A DNA stretch of 42,151 bases from Providencia alcalifaciens DSM 30120 (GTDB taxonomy: Bacteria; Pseudomonadota; Gammaproteobacteria; Enterobacterales; Enterobacteriaceae): NCBI RefSeq assembly GCF_000173415.1, contig NZ_ABXW01000041.1, positions 1 through 42,151 on the forward strand, read 5' to 3'. This document shows positions 29,607 to 38,070 of this stretch, piece by piece. The stretch's first letter is position 1. Each line of letters opens with the position of its first letter. Position numbers and translations under genes: made by a program. The notes below the pieces were generated by a model, which ran no database searches, had not been told where the DNA came from, and worked only from the letters and a program-made list of their open reading frames with translations.

Positions 29607-30404
29607 ATGGCTATTATTATCAAAACTGAAGAAGATATTCAGAAAATGCGTGTTGCTGGTCGCCTAGCAGCAGAAGTGTTAGAAATGATTGCACCGCATG
29701 TTGTGCCGGGAGTCAGTACAGGTGAACTGGATCGCCTTTGCCACAAACACATTGTTGAGCAACAACAAGCGATCCCTGCCTGCCTTGACTACCATGGTTT
29801 TCCTAAATCTGTTTGTATTTCTGTGAATGATGTTATCTGTCACGGAATTCCAAGCGACGATAAAATTCTAAAAGACGGTGATGTGGTTAACATTGATGTT
29901 ACCGTTATCAAAAATGGCTTCCACGGTGATACTTCTAAAATGTTCATCGTCGGTAAACCAACGATCCAAGGCGAGCGCCTGTGCCAAGTAACCCAAGAAA
30001 GCTTATATTTGGCAATTCGCATGGTTAAACCGGGTATCCGTTTACGTACTATCGGTAAAGCAATTCAAGAATTTGTTGAAAAACAAGACTTATCCGTTGT
30101 TCGCGAATATTGCGGACACGGTATTGGTGAAGGCTTCCACGAAGAACCACAAGTTCTACACTATGATGCAGATGACAGCGGTGTTGTCCTGCAAAAAGGA
30201 ATGACATTTACTATCGAGCCAATGGTCAATACAGGCGATTACCGCATCCGCACCATGAAAGATGGCTGGACCGTGAAAACCAAAGACCGCGGTTGGTCTG
30301 CGCAGTACGAACACACCTTAGCAGTGACTGACAATGGCTGTGAAATTTTAACTCTACGTAAAGAAGAAGAGCCTTTTATTTCGGCTGTTCTGATTAACGA
30401 GTAA
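29607..30404 (+). CDS. map: Methionine aminopeptidase type I
   Basis: Metalloprotease that removes the N-terminal methionine from nascent proteins. All catalytic and metal-binding residues are present: His79 (VICHGIPS), Asp97 and Asp108 (NIDVTV...GDTS), His171 (CGHGIG), Glu204 (FTIEPM) and Glu235 (QYEHT). At 265 aa it matches E. coli (264). It is divergent from rpsB and precedes glnD, as in other enterobacteria, with a hairpin terminator between. Confidence 0.98.
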   Translation: MAIIIKTEEDIQKMRVAGRLAAEVLEMIAPHVVPGVSTGELDRLCHKHIVEQQQAIPACLDYHGFPKSVCISVNDVICHGIPSDDKILKDGDVVNIDVTVIKNGFHGDTSKMFIVGKPTIQGERLCQVTQESLYLAIRMVKPGIRLRTIGKAIQEFVEKQDLSVVREYCGHGIGEGFHEEPQVLHYDADDSGVVLQKGMTFTIEPMVNTGDYRIRTMKDGWTVKTKDRGWSAQYEHTLAVTDNGCEILTLRKEEEPFISAVLINE

Positions 30405-30411
30405 TCATCTT

Positions 30412-30440
30412 TAAGCTCCTCGTATGAGGAGCTTAGTTTT
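30412..30440 (+). terminator. Terminator after map
   Basis: Perfect 10-base stem TAAGCTCCTC (30412-30421) with GAGGAGCTTA (30426-30435), a four-base loop, then GTTTT. Confidence 0.88.
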
Positions 30441-30509
30441 ACTGTTCATCCCTGCTAAAAAAACGTAAGCTGATCATAATCTCTGTATGGCTCTCAACAC
30501 GGACAGATC

Positions 30510-33149
30510 ATGATGACAGCACCTTCAAACAGCTACCTCTCCCCCACTCAGTTCCAACCTTCTGACCTTGAGCTTTCAGCGCTTCGACAACACGTTGATC
30601 AATTTGATGCTTGGCAAGAATCCGCTTTTCACCAAGGGCAAAATGTCGTGGATTTACTGCACGCGCGCAGCGACTACCTTGACGCCTTACTGACCAAGCT
30701 CTGGCAATCTTACCAATTTGATCAATGTGCCAATATGTCACTGATTGCAGTGGGCGGCTACGGGCGTCATGAACTTCACCCGCTGTCAGATATTGATATT
30801 TTAGTCCTAAGCCAACAGCCTCTTCCTGAAAATATTGCCACCAAAGTGGGACAATTTATCACCTTACTTTGGGATCTACGCTTTGATATTGGGCACAGCG
30901 TTCGCTCACTGGAAGAGTGCATTGAGGCAGGAAAACAAGACTTAACCACTGCCACTAATTTGATTGAATCTCGTCTAATTTGTGGTGATATCGCGCTATT
31001 TTTAACCTTACAGAAAACCATATTTAGTGATGACTTTTGGCCTTCAGCCACTTTCTTCGCCGCTAAGTTGGCAGAACAGCAAGAACGCCACCAGCGTTAT
31101 CACAGTACCAGTTACAACTTAGAGCCTGACATTAAAAGTAGCCCCGGAGGATTACGAGATGTTCATACCTTACTGTGGGTAGGACGACGTCATTTTGGCG
31201 CAACGACCGTAGATGAAATGGTTGGATTTGGCTTTCTCACCGAAGAGGAACGCCATGAGCTCAAAGAGTGTTTAACATTCTTATGGAAAATTCGATTTGC
31301 CTTACACTTGGTCGTTAAGCGCTATGATAACCGATTACTATTCGACCGCCAATTTAGTGTTGCACAATCATTAGGTTATACCGGTGAACGGAACCAGCCT
31401 GTCGAACGTATGATGAAGGATTTCTATCGCGTCACTCGCCGCGTTAGAGAACTAAACCAAATGCTACTTCAGCTCTTTGATGAAGCCATCTTAGCGTTGA
31501 ATCCAAATGAAAAACCACGACCTATCGATGAGTATTTTCAACTACGTGGTAATTTAATCGATGTTATTGATGAAATGCTGTTCATCAAGCAGCCCGAAGC
31601 CATTTTAAAAATGTTTTATCAAATGGCGCGCAATCCGAATATTGACGGTATTTATTCCACAACATTACGCCAATTACGGTTTGCAAGGCGCGATCTTAAG
31701 GTTCCTTTATGTGAAATTCCTGAAGCGCGCCGTATGTTTGTGAAAATATTGCGCCACCCCAGAGCAATCAAAGGGGCATTTGTGCCCATGCATTTACACA
31801 GTGTTCTCAGTGCCTATACCCCGTTCTGGAGCAATATTGTGGGTCAAATGCAGTTTGACCTATTCCACGCCTATACCGTGGATGAACACACCATTCGCGT
31901 TCTACAAAAAATTGATAGCTTCACACAAGAAGAAAATCGCCGCGAGCACCCTCTCTGCGTCAGTGTTTACCCGAAAATTTTGCAGCCAGAGCTCCTACGA
32001 TTAGCCGCCATGTTTCATGATATCGCCAAAGGACGCTCTGGAGATCATTCTGAGCTAGGAGCTGAATTTGTCTATGAGTTCGCTCTACAACACGATTTTA
32101 CGACCAAAGATGCCGAACTCGTTGCATGGCTAGTGAAAAACCACCTGCTAATGTCCGTAACAGCGCAGCGCCGAGATATTCAAGATCCTGATGTGATTAA
32201 ACAATTTGCTGGAAATGTAAAATCGACCGCTCGCTTAAACTACCTTATGTGCTTAACCGTTGCGGATATTTGTGCCACAAACAGTACATTATGGAATAGT
32301 TGGAAACAAAGCCTGATTCGCGAACTCTACCTTTCAACAGAGCATCAGCTTAACCAAGGAATGCAAAGCACTCCAGATCTTCGAGAGCGCATTCGCCATC
32401 ATCGTTATCAGGCACTATCGCTGCTACGCCAATCTCATATTGATGAAGAACAGCTCAACAAATTATGGTCCCGCTGCCATGCGGATTATTTTCTACGCCA
32501 CACCCCCATGCAACTCGCTTGGCATGCTAATCATCTGCTCAAACATGATTTAACCCAACCATTGATATTAATCAGCACGCAGCCCAAACATGGTGGAACG
32601 GAGATTTTCATCTGGTGTCATGATAAGCCACACTTATTTGCAGCAGTTGCGAGTGAACTTGATAGACGCAATTTAAGTATTCATAGCGCTCAAATTTTTA
32701 CCAATAAAGATAATATGGCGATGGATACGTTTGTTGTACTTGAACCCAATGGCTCACCACTTTCAAAAGATCGATACGAACATATTCGCAAAGCCTTGTT
32801 GCTCGCCGTTCAACAACCGGAAATCCCATTACCAAAACCGCGCATGATCCCAGCTAAATTGCGTCATTTCAGCGTACCAACGAAAGTGAATTTCTTGCAC
32901 TCCAATCATGAACGTCGTACCTACATGGAGTTATTCGCCCTCGATCAACCTGGACTGCTTGCCAAAATAGGGCATATTTTTGCCCAAATGGAGATTTCGT
33001 TATACGGTGCCCGTATCACCACTATTGGTGAAAAAGTCGAAGACTTTTTTGTTCTCGCCGATAAAGAACACAAAGCGCTGGATAAAAATATGCAACAAGA
33101 GTTATCAGAAAGGTTGACAGAAGCCCTTAAATCGAAGGATAAATTATAG
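30510..33149 (+). CDS. glnD: Bifunctional uridylyltransferase/uridylyl-removing enzyme GlnD
   Basis: Glutamine sensor of nitrogen control: uridylylates PII proteins (GlnB/GlnK) when glutamine is low and removes UMP when it is high. The nucleotidyltransferase domain has [17 protein letters not shown] with catalytic Asp94 and Asp96. The HD hydrolase domain shows [16 protein letters not shown] near residue 503. Two ACT domains end the protein (about 695-780 and 805-879), the glutamine-binding part. At 879 aa it is near E. coli (890). Two adjacent ATGs (30510 and 30513) cannot be told apart. dapD follows after 59 bases. Confidence 0.97.
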   Translation: MMTAPSNSYLSPTQFQPSDLELSALRQHVDQFDAWQESAFHQGQNVVDLLHARSDYLDALLTKLWQSYQFDQCANMSLIAVGGYGRHELHPLSDIDILVLSQQPLPENIATKVGQFITLLWDLRFDIGHSVRSLEECIEAGKQDLTTATNLIESRLICGDIALFLTLQKTIFSDDFWPSATFFAAKLAEQQERHQRYHSTSYNLEPDIKSSPGGLRDVHTLLWVGRRHFGATTVDEMVGFGFLTEEERHELKECLTFLWKIRFALHLVVKRYDNRLLFDRQFSVAQSLGYTGERNQPVERMMKDFYRVTRRVRELNQMLLQLFDEAILALNPNEKPRPIDEYFQLRGNLIDVIDEMLFIKQPEAILKMFYQMARNPNIDGIYSTTLRQLRFARRDLKVPLCEIPEARRMFVKILRHPRAIKGAFVPMHLHSVLSAYTPFWSNIVGQMQFDLFHAYTVDEHTIRVLQKIDSFTQEENRREHPLCVSVYPKILQPELLRLAAMFHDIAKGRSGDHSELGAEFVYEFALQHDFTTKDAELVAWLVKNHLLMSVTAQRRDIQDPDVIKQFAGNVKSTARLNYLMCLTVADICATNSTLWNSWKQSLIRELYLSTEHQLNQGMQSTPDLRERIRHHRYQALSLLRQSHIDEEQLNKLWSRCHADYFLRHTPMQLAWHANHLLKHDLTQPLILISTQPKHGGTEIFIWCHDKPHLFAAVASELDRRNLSIHSAQIFTNKDNMAMDTFVVLEPNGSPLSKDRYEHIRKALLLAVQQPEIPLPKPRMIPAKLRHFSVPTKVNFLHSNHERRTYMELFALDQPGLLAKIGHIFAQMEISLYGARITTIGEKVEDFFVLADKEHKALDKNMQQELSERLTEALKSKDKL

Positions 33150-33208
33150 TGCCAATCTGATTTATGGCATGTCCCTGACTGAGAACCATTGTAGGAGAAA
33201 AAGCATTA

Positions 33209-34036
33209 ATGCAACAATTACAAGCAATTATTGAGCAAGCATTTGAAGATCGCGCATCGATTACGCCTAACACCGTGACACCTGCCGTCAAACAAGCAGT
33301 GACAGAAACCATCGCATTATTAGATAGCGGTAAACTGCGCGTGGCAGAAAAAATTGGCGGAGTTTGGGTCACTCACCAGTGGTTGAAAAAAGCCGTTTTA
33401 CTCTCATTCCGTATTCATGATAACCAAGTCATTGAAGGCGCAGAAAGTCGTTATTTTGATAAAGTTCCGATGAAATTTGCTGACTACGACAAAGCCCGTT
33501 TTGAACGTGAAGGCTTCCGCGTTGTGCCACCAGCCGCAGTACGTCAAGGCGCTTATATTGCTAAAAACAGCGTATTAATGCCATCTTACGTCAATATTGG
33601 GGCGTATGTAGATGAAGGCACAATGGTTGATACATGGGCAACCGTGGGTTCTTGTGCACAAATAGGTAAGAATGTTCACTTATCTGGTGGTGTTGGTATC
33701 GGTGGTGTTCTTGAACCATTACAAGCGAATCCGACTATCATCGAAGATAACTGCTTTATCGGCGCACGTTCTGAAGTCGTTGAAGGGGTGATCGTCGAAG
33801 AGGGTTCTGTTATTTCCATGGGCGTTTACTTGGGTCAAAGCACCAAAATTTATGATCGTGAGACTGGTGAGATTTTCTATGGTCGCGTCCCTGCCGGCTC
33901 TGTTGTAGTTTCAGGTAACTTACCCTCTAAAGATGGTAGCTACAGCCTATACTGTGCAGTGATCGTGAAGAAAGTGGATGAAAAAACCCGCGGTAAAGTG
34001 GGTATCAACGAGTTATTAAGAAGTATTGATGAGTAA
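33209..34036 (+). CDS. dapD: Tetrahydrodipicolinate N-succinyltransferase
   Basis: Succinyl-CoA-dependent enzyme of lysine and meso-diaminopimelate synthesis, supplying peptidoglycan cross-links. A helical N-terminal domain (about 1-105) is followed by a left-handed beta-helix of hexapeptide repeats with [44 protein letters not shown]. The tail has [18 protein letters not shown]. At 275 aa it is one residue longer than E. coli. GTAGGAG precedes the ATG. It follows glnD closely, the order seen in enterobacteria. Confidence 0.98.
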   Translation: MQQLQAIIEQAFEDRASITPNTVTPAVKQAVTETIALLDSGKLRVAEKIGGVWVTHQWLKKAVLLSFRIHDNQVIEGAESRYFDKVPMKFADYDKARFEREGFRVVPPAAVRQGAYIAKNSVLMPSYVNIGAYVDEGTMVDTWATVGSCAQIGKNVHLSGGVGIGGVLEPLQANPTIIEDNCFIGARSEVVEGVIVEEGSVISMGVYLGQSTKIYDRETGEIFYGRVPAGSVVVSGNLPSKDGSYSLYCAVIVKKVDEKTRGKVGINELLRSIDE

Positions 34037-34089
34037 TATGCGGATAATTATCCTCTAACTACTTAACCAATCTCAAAACTCTCACCTCC

Positions 34090-34180
34090 CCCTTATATTT
34101 TAAGGGTTACAAGGTGCCAAACGCAAAGCTACCCCGAAGCGCATACTTTGTCTGCAAATCGGGTAGCCGAGTGACCCTTG
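34090..34180. other. Structured intergenic element between dapD and yaeH
   Basis: A GC-richer patch in an AT-rich 458-base gap. The outer stem is AAGGGTTAC (34102-34110) with GTGACCCTT (34171-34179). An inner stem is GCTACCCCGA (34128-34137) with TCGGGTAGC (34159-34167), with one bulged C. The left outer arm can instead pair with CCCTTA just upstream (34090-34095), so two structures compete. No T run follows on either strand. I do not recognise the element. In the rest of the gap (34181-34494) I see only the yaeH promoter and a direct repeat. Confidence 0.55.
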
Positions 34181-34295
34181 ATCCACAATGAAAAATTCCT
34201 TCCCCTAAGCATAAATACCCCGTTAAGTCAGCGGAAGCCTCTGGGTTATAGATAAATAACCTAAATAATAAAGTATTTTTTATTAGAAAGAGAGG

Positions 34296-34324
34296 TTGGT
34301 CAAACACGATTAATCGCGCATAAT
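34296..34324 (+). promoter_or_regulatory. Candidate yaeH promoter
   Basis: TTGGTC (34296-34301), a 17-base spacer and CATAAT (34319-34324) fit a sigma-70 promoter, leaving a leader of about 165 bases. The octamer TTGGTCAA at the -35 is repeated exactly at 34346-34353, which may mark a regulator site. Confidence 0.45.
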
Positions 34325-34494
34325 ATGACCGAGAATTTACCGCCCTTGGTCAATTAACTGCTATTATTAGATGGTTATTTTGTCACTCATCATTCTATAA
34401 GCAATTAGGGCTCAGTAAATGGTTATAAAGAGAGACCGCTTTGTTTATAACCCCAAGGTCATTGACATAGTCCCTTACGATTAAGCGAGCTAAT

Positions 34495-34881
34495 ATGTAC
34501 GACAATCTGAAAAGTTTAGGTATCAGCAATCCACAAGATATCGACCGCTATTCCCTGCGCCAAGAAGCTAATAACGACATTTTAAAAATCTATTTTCGTA
34601 AAGATAAAGGTGAGTTCTTCGCTAAAAGCGTGAAATTTAAATACCCACGTCAGCGTAAAACGGTAGCAGCCACTGATGGTAGCAATAACTTCAAAGAAAT
34701 TAACGAAATCAATACTAACTTACGTTATGTAATTGAAGAATTAGATCAAATTTGTCAAAGCGACCACACTGATATCGATTTAAAACACAAAATCTTGGAT
34801 GACTTACGTCATTTAGAGCATGTGGTATCCAACAAAATCGCAGAAATTGAAGCCGACCTTGAAAAGTTAACGCGTAAATAA
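34495..34881 (+). CDS. yaeH: DUF3461 family protein YaeH
   Basis: Conserved gammaproteobacterial protein of unknown function, 128 aa, matching E. coli YaeH in length and sequence ([25 protein letters not shown] at the N-terminus, [14 protein letters not shown] in the middle). It is mostly charged, with a likely C-terminal coiled coil (about residues 75-126), and has no signal peptide or membrane segment, so it is cytoplasmic. It lies near dapD in E. coli as well. A long leader with structured and repeated sequence precedes it. Function is not known and I do not assign one. Confidence 0.9.
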   Translation: MYDNLKSLGISNPQDIDRYSLRQEANNDILKIYFRKDKGEFFAKSVKFKYPRQRKTVAATDGSNNFKEINEINTNLRYVIEELDQICQSDHTDIDLKHKILDDLRHLEHVVSNKIAEIEADLEKLTRK

Positions 34882-34894
34882 TCGCGTTTTCCCA

Positions 34895-34947
34895 CTGCAC
34901 TGTAAATCCTCGTTTGGTATTCAACCACCAATACTTTTACAGTGCAG
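34895..34947. terminator. Convergent hairpin between yaeH and yqcA
   Basis: Perfect 12-base stem CTGCACTGTAAA (34895-34906) with TTTACAGTGCAG (34936-34947). A small TTGGT/ACCAA stem sits inside the loop. It lies between two converging genes and probably serves both, though T runs are short. Confidence 0.7.
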
Positions 34948-34965
34948 ATGCTTGTTTTATCATAC

Positions 34966-35418
34966 TTAAAGCATATCAGCCCAAGCCTGTAACCATGCTT
35001 TAGCAAACTCTTCGGGCTCTTCCACTTCAGTCGCATCAATAAATAAGATATCGCCAATACGACTGCCAGATTGCTCGGCTAACAGCTCATCGAATTGCTT
35101 TCCTGCCCCACAGAAATTTTCATAACTGCTATCACCTAAAGCAATGACGCCATATCTCAGCTCAGGCTGATAACCGATAACATCTTTAATTTCATAAAAT
35201 AGGGGCGCGATCGTATCAGGGAAATCACCTTGCCCAGTGGTAGAGGTGATCACCAAAGCAATACCTTCACCTGCATTATAGACTTGCCAATCCGCCAATG
35301 TCGGCTCATCAAACACTTCAATTTCATGACCTTGCTGTTCAAGAATCTCTTGCGCCACTTCTGCAACGGCTAATGCATTACCATATACCGTCCCGACAAA
35401 AATTCCGATTTTGGACAT
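34966..35418 (-). CDS. yqcA: Flavodoxin-like protein YqcA
   Basis: Short-chain flavodoxin with the FMN phosphate-binding loop GTVYGNA (residues 9-15), the isoalloxazine loops [11 protein letters not shown] and the [14 protein letters not shown] block. It probably transfers single electrons in the cytoplasm; its physiological partner is not known. At 150 aa it matches E. coli YqcA (149). The start has a very strong ribosome site, AGGAGGGG. It follows truC after 24 bases and ends the yqcC-truC-yqcA operon; the order is the same in E. coli. Confidence 0.93.
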   Translation of the reverse strand: MSKIGIFVGTVYGNALAVAEVAQEILEQQGHEIEVFDEPTLADWQVYNAGEGIALVITSTTGQGDFPDTIAPLFYEIKDVIGYQPELRYGVIALGDSSYENFCGAGKQFDELLAEQSGSRIGDILFIDATEVEEPEEFAKAWLQAWADML

Positions 35419-35442
35419 AATGCCCCTCCTTATGAAAAAATA

Positions 35443-36201
35443 TCAAATAGAACGATTGATAACATCGATGTCGAGCTCATTGACGGTGTCAATCCATCCA
35501 AATTGCTCAATGAGTGATAGCCATTGTGCATCCCACGATGCGACTAAGGGTATTTTTTCTTCTGTTATAGGGTGAATAAATATTAGCTGACTAGCATGTA
35601 GCATCAAACGTGAGACAGAAAAATGCTCAGCCACACCGCGATTTTGCCGTAAATCACCATGCTTGCTATCCCCAATAATTGGGTGGCGCAAGTGGGACAT
35701 ATGCCGTCTTAATTGATGCTTACGACCTGTTTCTGGTTTTAACTCGACAAGACTAAAACGGGCAGTATCATAGCGACCGATAGCGACAGAGCACTCGACT
35801 GTTGCCAACGGTTTATAGTGAGTAACACACTCTTGTAGCCTTGGTTCTTTCGTCGCATTTTTATCTGCAATTTTGTCGAGCTCTTCCAATAACGGATAGT
35901 CCAACCTATCCCCATCCATGACATAGCCTCGAACAATCGCATGATACACTTTTTCCATACGATGCTGCTCAAACTGCTCTGCCAGTAGCCTTGCTACATC
36001 ACTGGACAACGCAAACAGCAAAACGCCTGATGTCGGTCTATCAAGACGGTGAATAGGAAAAACATGCTGCCCAATTTGATCTCGCAATGTTTGCATGACA
36101 AACACCGTCTCTTTACTATCGAGCCAGCTGCGATGAACTAACATGCCTGCAGGTTTATTGACCGCAACCACATACTCATCTTGATAGATAATTTCCAGCA
36201 T
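35443..36201 (-). CDS. truC: tRNA pseudouridine(65) synthase TruC
   Basis: RluA-family pseudouridine synthase that modifies U65 of certain tRNAs. The catalytic Asp54 is in HRLDRPTSGVL. Other family blocks are AVNKPAGMLVHRSWLD and the C-terminal ETGRKHQLRRHMSHLRHPIIGDSKHGD. At 252 aa it is slightly shorter than the E. coli enzyme (260). Only three bases separate it from the yqcC stop, so it is co-transcribed with yqcC and yqcA. Confidence 0.96.
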   Translation of the reverse strand: MLEIIYQDEYVVAVNKPAGMLVHRSWLDSKETVFVMQTLRDQIGQHVFPIHRLDRPTSGVLLFALSSDVARLLAEQFEQHRMEKVYHAIVRGYVMDGDRLDYPLLEELDKIADKNATKEPRLQECVTHYKPLATVECSVAIGRYDTARFSLVELKPETGRKHQLRRHMSHLRHPIIGDSKHGDLRQNRGVAEHFSVSRLMLHASQLIFIHPITEEKIPLVASWDAQWLSLIEQFGWIDTVNELDIDVINRSI

Positions 36202-36204
36202 CTG

Positions 36205-36543
36205 TTACTCGCCCATCATAGTGAATTGAAAATAGCTATCTAACTCACGAAGATGGTCTAGGAACACAATAAAGCGCCCTTCCTCATCTTCTTTGTAGAT
36301 TTCCTCAAAATAAGGGGCAATAGCAAAATTGTTCGGTAACATCGCACCTTGATCTATCATTGCGGTTAGGCGGGGAATTAAGATCCACTGTAACCATTGC
36401 GCAGCTTCCATCGTATCAATAGCAAAAGGTTCTACGCTTTCAAACGCTTCAGGGCTTGGTGGAAGCTCATCCCATAGAGATTTGTCTCTCATTTCCATTT
36501 CGAGATGCCCGAGTTTCTCTAGAATGCGTTGCTCAATATTCAT
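36205..36543 (-). CDS. yqcC: YqcC family protein
   Basis: Small conserved protein of unknown function (DUF446). I start at the ATG at 36543 (112 aa), where MNIEQRILEKLGHLE aligns with the start of the 109-residue E. coli protein and AGG lies just upstream. The open frame continues upstream but that part has no family support. The core DTMEAAQWLQWILIPRL is the family signature. It is first in the operon with truC, three bases ahead. No function is assigned. Confidence 0.9.
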   Translation of the reverse strand: MNIEQRILEKLGHLEMEMRDKSLWDELPPSPEAFESVEPFAIDTMEAAQWLQWILIPRLTAMIDQGAMLPNNFAIAPYFEEIYKEDEEGRFIVFLDHLRELDSYFQFTMMGE

Positions 36544-36790
36544 ACTAAAACCTATTCGACTGTAATAATTCAAAATATACCGTATTTTATGGCACGGTTC
36601 TGTCGCAAACATGGGGATGGCTGAAGTAAAAAGCAATCAAACGCCCTCAAATTATTCCGCTATATCCTTTCGCTCATATTTATTAAAAAATTAATAATCA
36701 TTTATCATTTATTGTATATTTGGCATTTATTATCAAATGTTTTTCTATACAGTTTGCTTTTTTCATTATTAACATAAAGATGGTTTATCT

Positions 36791-37687
36791 ATGGGACTAT
36801 TAAAGCAGTGGCGTCAACAAAATCAGACATGGAAATCTTTCACTAACAAATATGTACAGCTAAAAAGAAAGATTCGCATTGCTAGATTGCCTTCACAACA
36901 ATATCAGCAATATCAATCGATGTGCGACAACTATCAGAGCGCTCTATTATCCGCGTCCATTGATGGCGTACCACAATTTATTGAGCGTCCTATAAATAAA
37001 TATCTGCACAAAGCGTGGAGTGGTAAAGAAAAGTTATCAACTGCGAGCTACACATTAGACTTAATTGAAAGAACCTTTACCCCCGAAGCCATTACTGCCA
37101 TGTTTTCGGATAAACGTGAAGGACTGACTATTGCTAATATTGAGCTAAAATCCGGTGATTTTGCTCAATTAAAAATGATCTATTCCCAATATCCTCGTGA
37201 AGGGGATCTCTCGATTCATTTACTCAATGAAACTGGCGATGAAATCTATCTAATGAGTTTCTCATTCGGGGAGCAAGGTCAACTCTATGTGTGTTCTCTA
37301 CAAGGACCATCTACCGAGCAGAGCGTAGAGCAAGTGAAATCTATCACGAAACAAATGCACGCAATGAGGCCTAAAAATCTGTTAATGTCAGCCATTTATG
37401 CTGTAGCGGCTTATTTCCAAATCAAATCCATTAACGGGATTTCGAATAACTGTCATATCAAGAGCCAACATTTAAAATCCAGCTACGATACGTTTTGGGA
37501 AGAGTGTGGCGGTGTATTAAATTCTGCGGGATGGTATCAGTTACCGCTTCAAGAACCCGTACGTGATATTGAATCCGTTAAAAGCCAGAGACGCTCTGAA
37601 TTCCGTAAACGCGAGGCGCTACGAGAAGCCATGTTCCAGAACATAGTTCAATCCCTTACCCTCTACTCAAACACGGCGCAGAAATAA
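36791..37687 (+). CDS. VirK/YbjX family (DUF535) protein
   Basis: Member of the VirK/YbjX family, known from Shigella and Salmonella, where relatives are linked to virulence-protein export, resistance to cationic peptides and PhoP control. The family core is visible in the C-terminal half: PKNLLMSAIYAVAAYFQIKSINGISNNCHI, then SSYDTFWEECGGV and the basic tail SVKSQRRSEFRKREALREA. There is no signal peptide. At 298 aa it is of usual length. It interrupts the locus between yqcC and the csrB-like RNA and is read opposite to both. The closest PhoP-like direct repeat upstream (TGTATA-N5-CATTTA, 36713-36729) is weak. Molecular function is unknown. Confidence 0.85.
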   Translation: MGLLKQWRQQNQTWKSFTNKYVQLKRKIRIARLPSQQYQQYQSMCDNYQSALLSASIDGVPQFIERPINKYLHKAWSGKEKLSTASYTLDLIERTFTPEAITAMFSDKREGLTIANIELKSGDFAQLKMIYSQYPREGDLSIHLLNETGDEIYLMSFSFGEQGQLYVCSLQGPSTEQSVEQVKSITKQMHAMRPKNLLMSAIYAVAAYFQIKSINGISNNCHIKSQHLKSSYDTFWEECGGVLNSAGWYQLPLQEPVRDIESVKSQRRSEFRKREALREAMFQNIVQSLTLYSNTAQK

Positions 37688-37722
37688 AAAAAAGTAGCCA
37701 GTTAAAAACTAACTGGCTACTT
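37683..37722 (-). terminator. csrB terminator, possibly shared with ybjX
   Basis: Perfect 13-base stem AAGTAGCCAGTTA (37692-37704) with TAACTGGCTACTT (37710-37722) and a five-base loop. Read leftwards it enters a run of eight T, a strong terminator for the sRNA. It starts four bases after the ybjX stop and, with a weaker T run, may also end that gene. Confidence 0.93.
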
Positions 37723-37925
37723 ATCTATCAACTGACTTGCATCCTGCAATGCGACTTCCTGCCGCCTAACATCCTGTTAGAAAAATGAGCAAATTAACTG
37801 CTCTGCTAGGCTATCCATTTCCTTGTTTTTAAAATGTAAATCGCTAAACAACTACCCTGTCCAGCCCGATAAGAATGTATTAAATCCATTAATGAAACAA
37901 CCTAGTATTCCATTCTTATGTAGTT
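37683..37925 (-). ncRNA. csrB: CsrB-family CsrA-sequestering small RNA
   Basis: Read leftwards this region holds eight GGA motifs (complement TCC at 37742, 37757, 37772, 37814, 37820, 37860, 37885, 37909). The last three lie in consecutive small hairpins with a 15-base period: CTAAC-AGGAT-GTTAG, GCGGC-AGGAA-GTCGC and TTGC-AGGAT-GCAA. GGA in a hairpin loop is the CsrA binding site. A terminator with a 13-base stem and eight T ends the gene. The RNA lies next to syd, the csrB position in E. coli. The 5' end is uncertain: TATTAT (37937-37932) would start it near 37925, giving about 243 bases, nearer CsrC (245) than E. coli CsrB (369). Known role: titrate CsrA to control carbon storage, motility and biofilm. 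Confidence 0.85.
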
Positions 37926-38033
37926 CAAAAAATAATAAAAAACTTAAAATAGATAGTAATGCCATGAAATTAAAAGTTAAATAGTTATCATTTCAGTAAA
38001 ATGAAAATTTATTAAGATATGGCTTAACCCAAT

Positions 38034-38051
38034 TGTAGGTAATGACTTACA
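38034..38051. promoter_or_regulatory. Candidate UvrY/GacA upstream activating site for csrB
   Basis: TGTAGG-TAATGA-CTTACA differs in one position from the GacA/UvrY consensus TGTAAG-N6-CTTACA. It lies just after the syd stop and about 110-130 bases upstream of the inferred sRNA start, a position known for activation of csrB-type genes by the BarA/UvrY system. Confidence 0.7.
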
Positions 38052-38070
38052 GTTCAATGCTGCTAATCTC

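Noticed and set aside
34107-34307. 66-codon open frame on the minus strand between dapD and yaeH
   Set aside because: It covers the structured element and the yaeH promoter; no ribosome site or similarity.
36713-36729. PhoP-box-like repeat upstream of the VirK/YbjX gene
   Set aside because: TGTATA-N5-CATTTA matches the direct-repeat consensus poorly, and no good -10 is at the expected distance.
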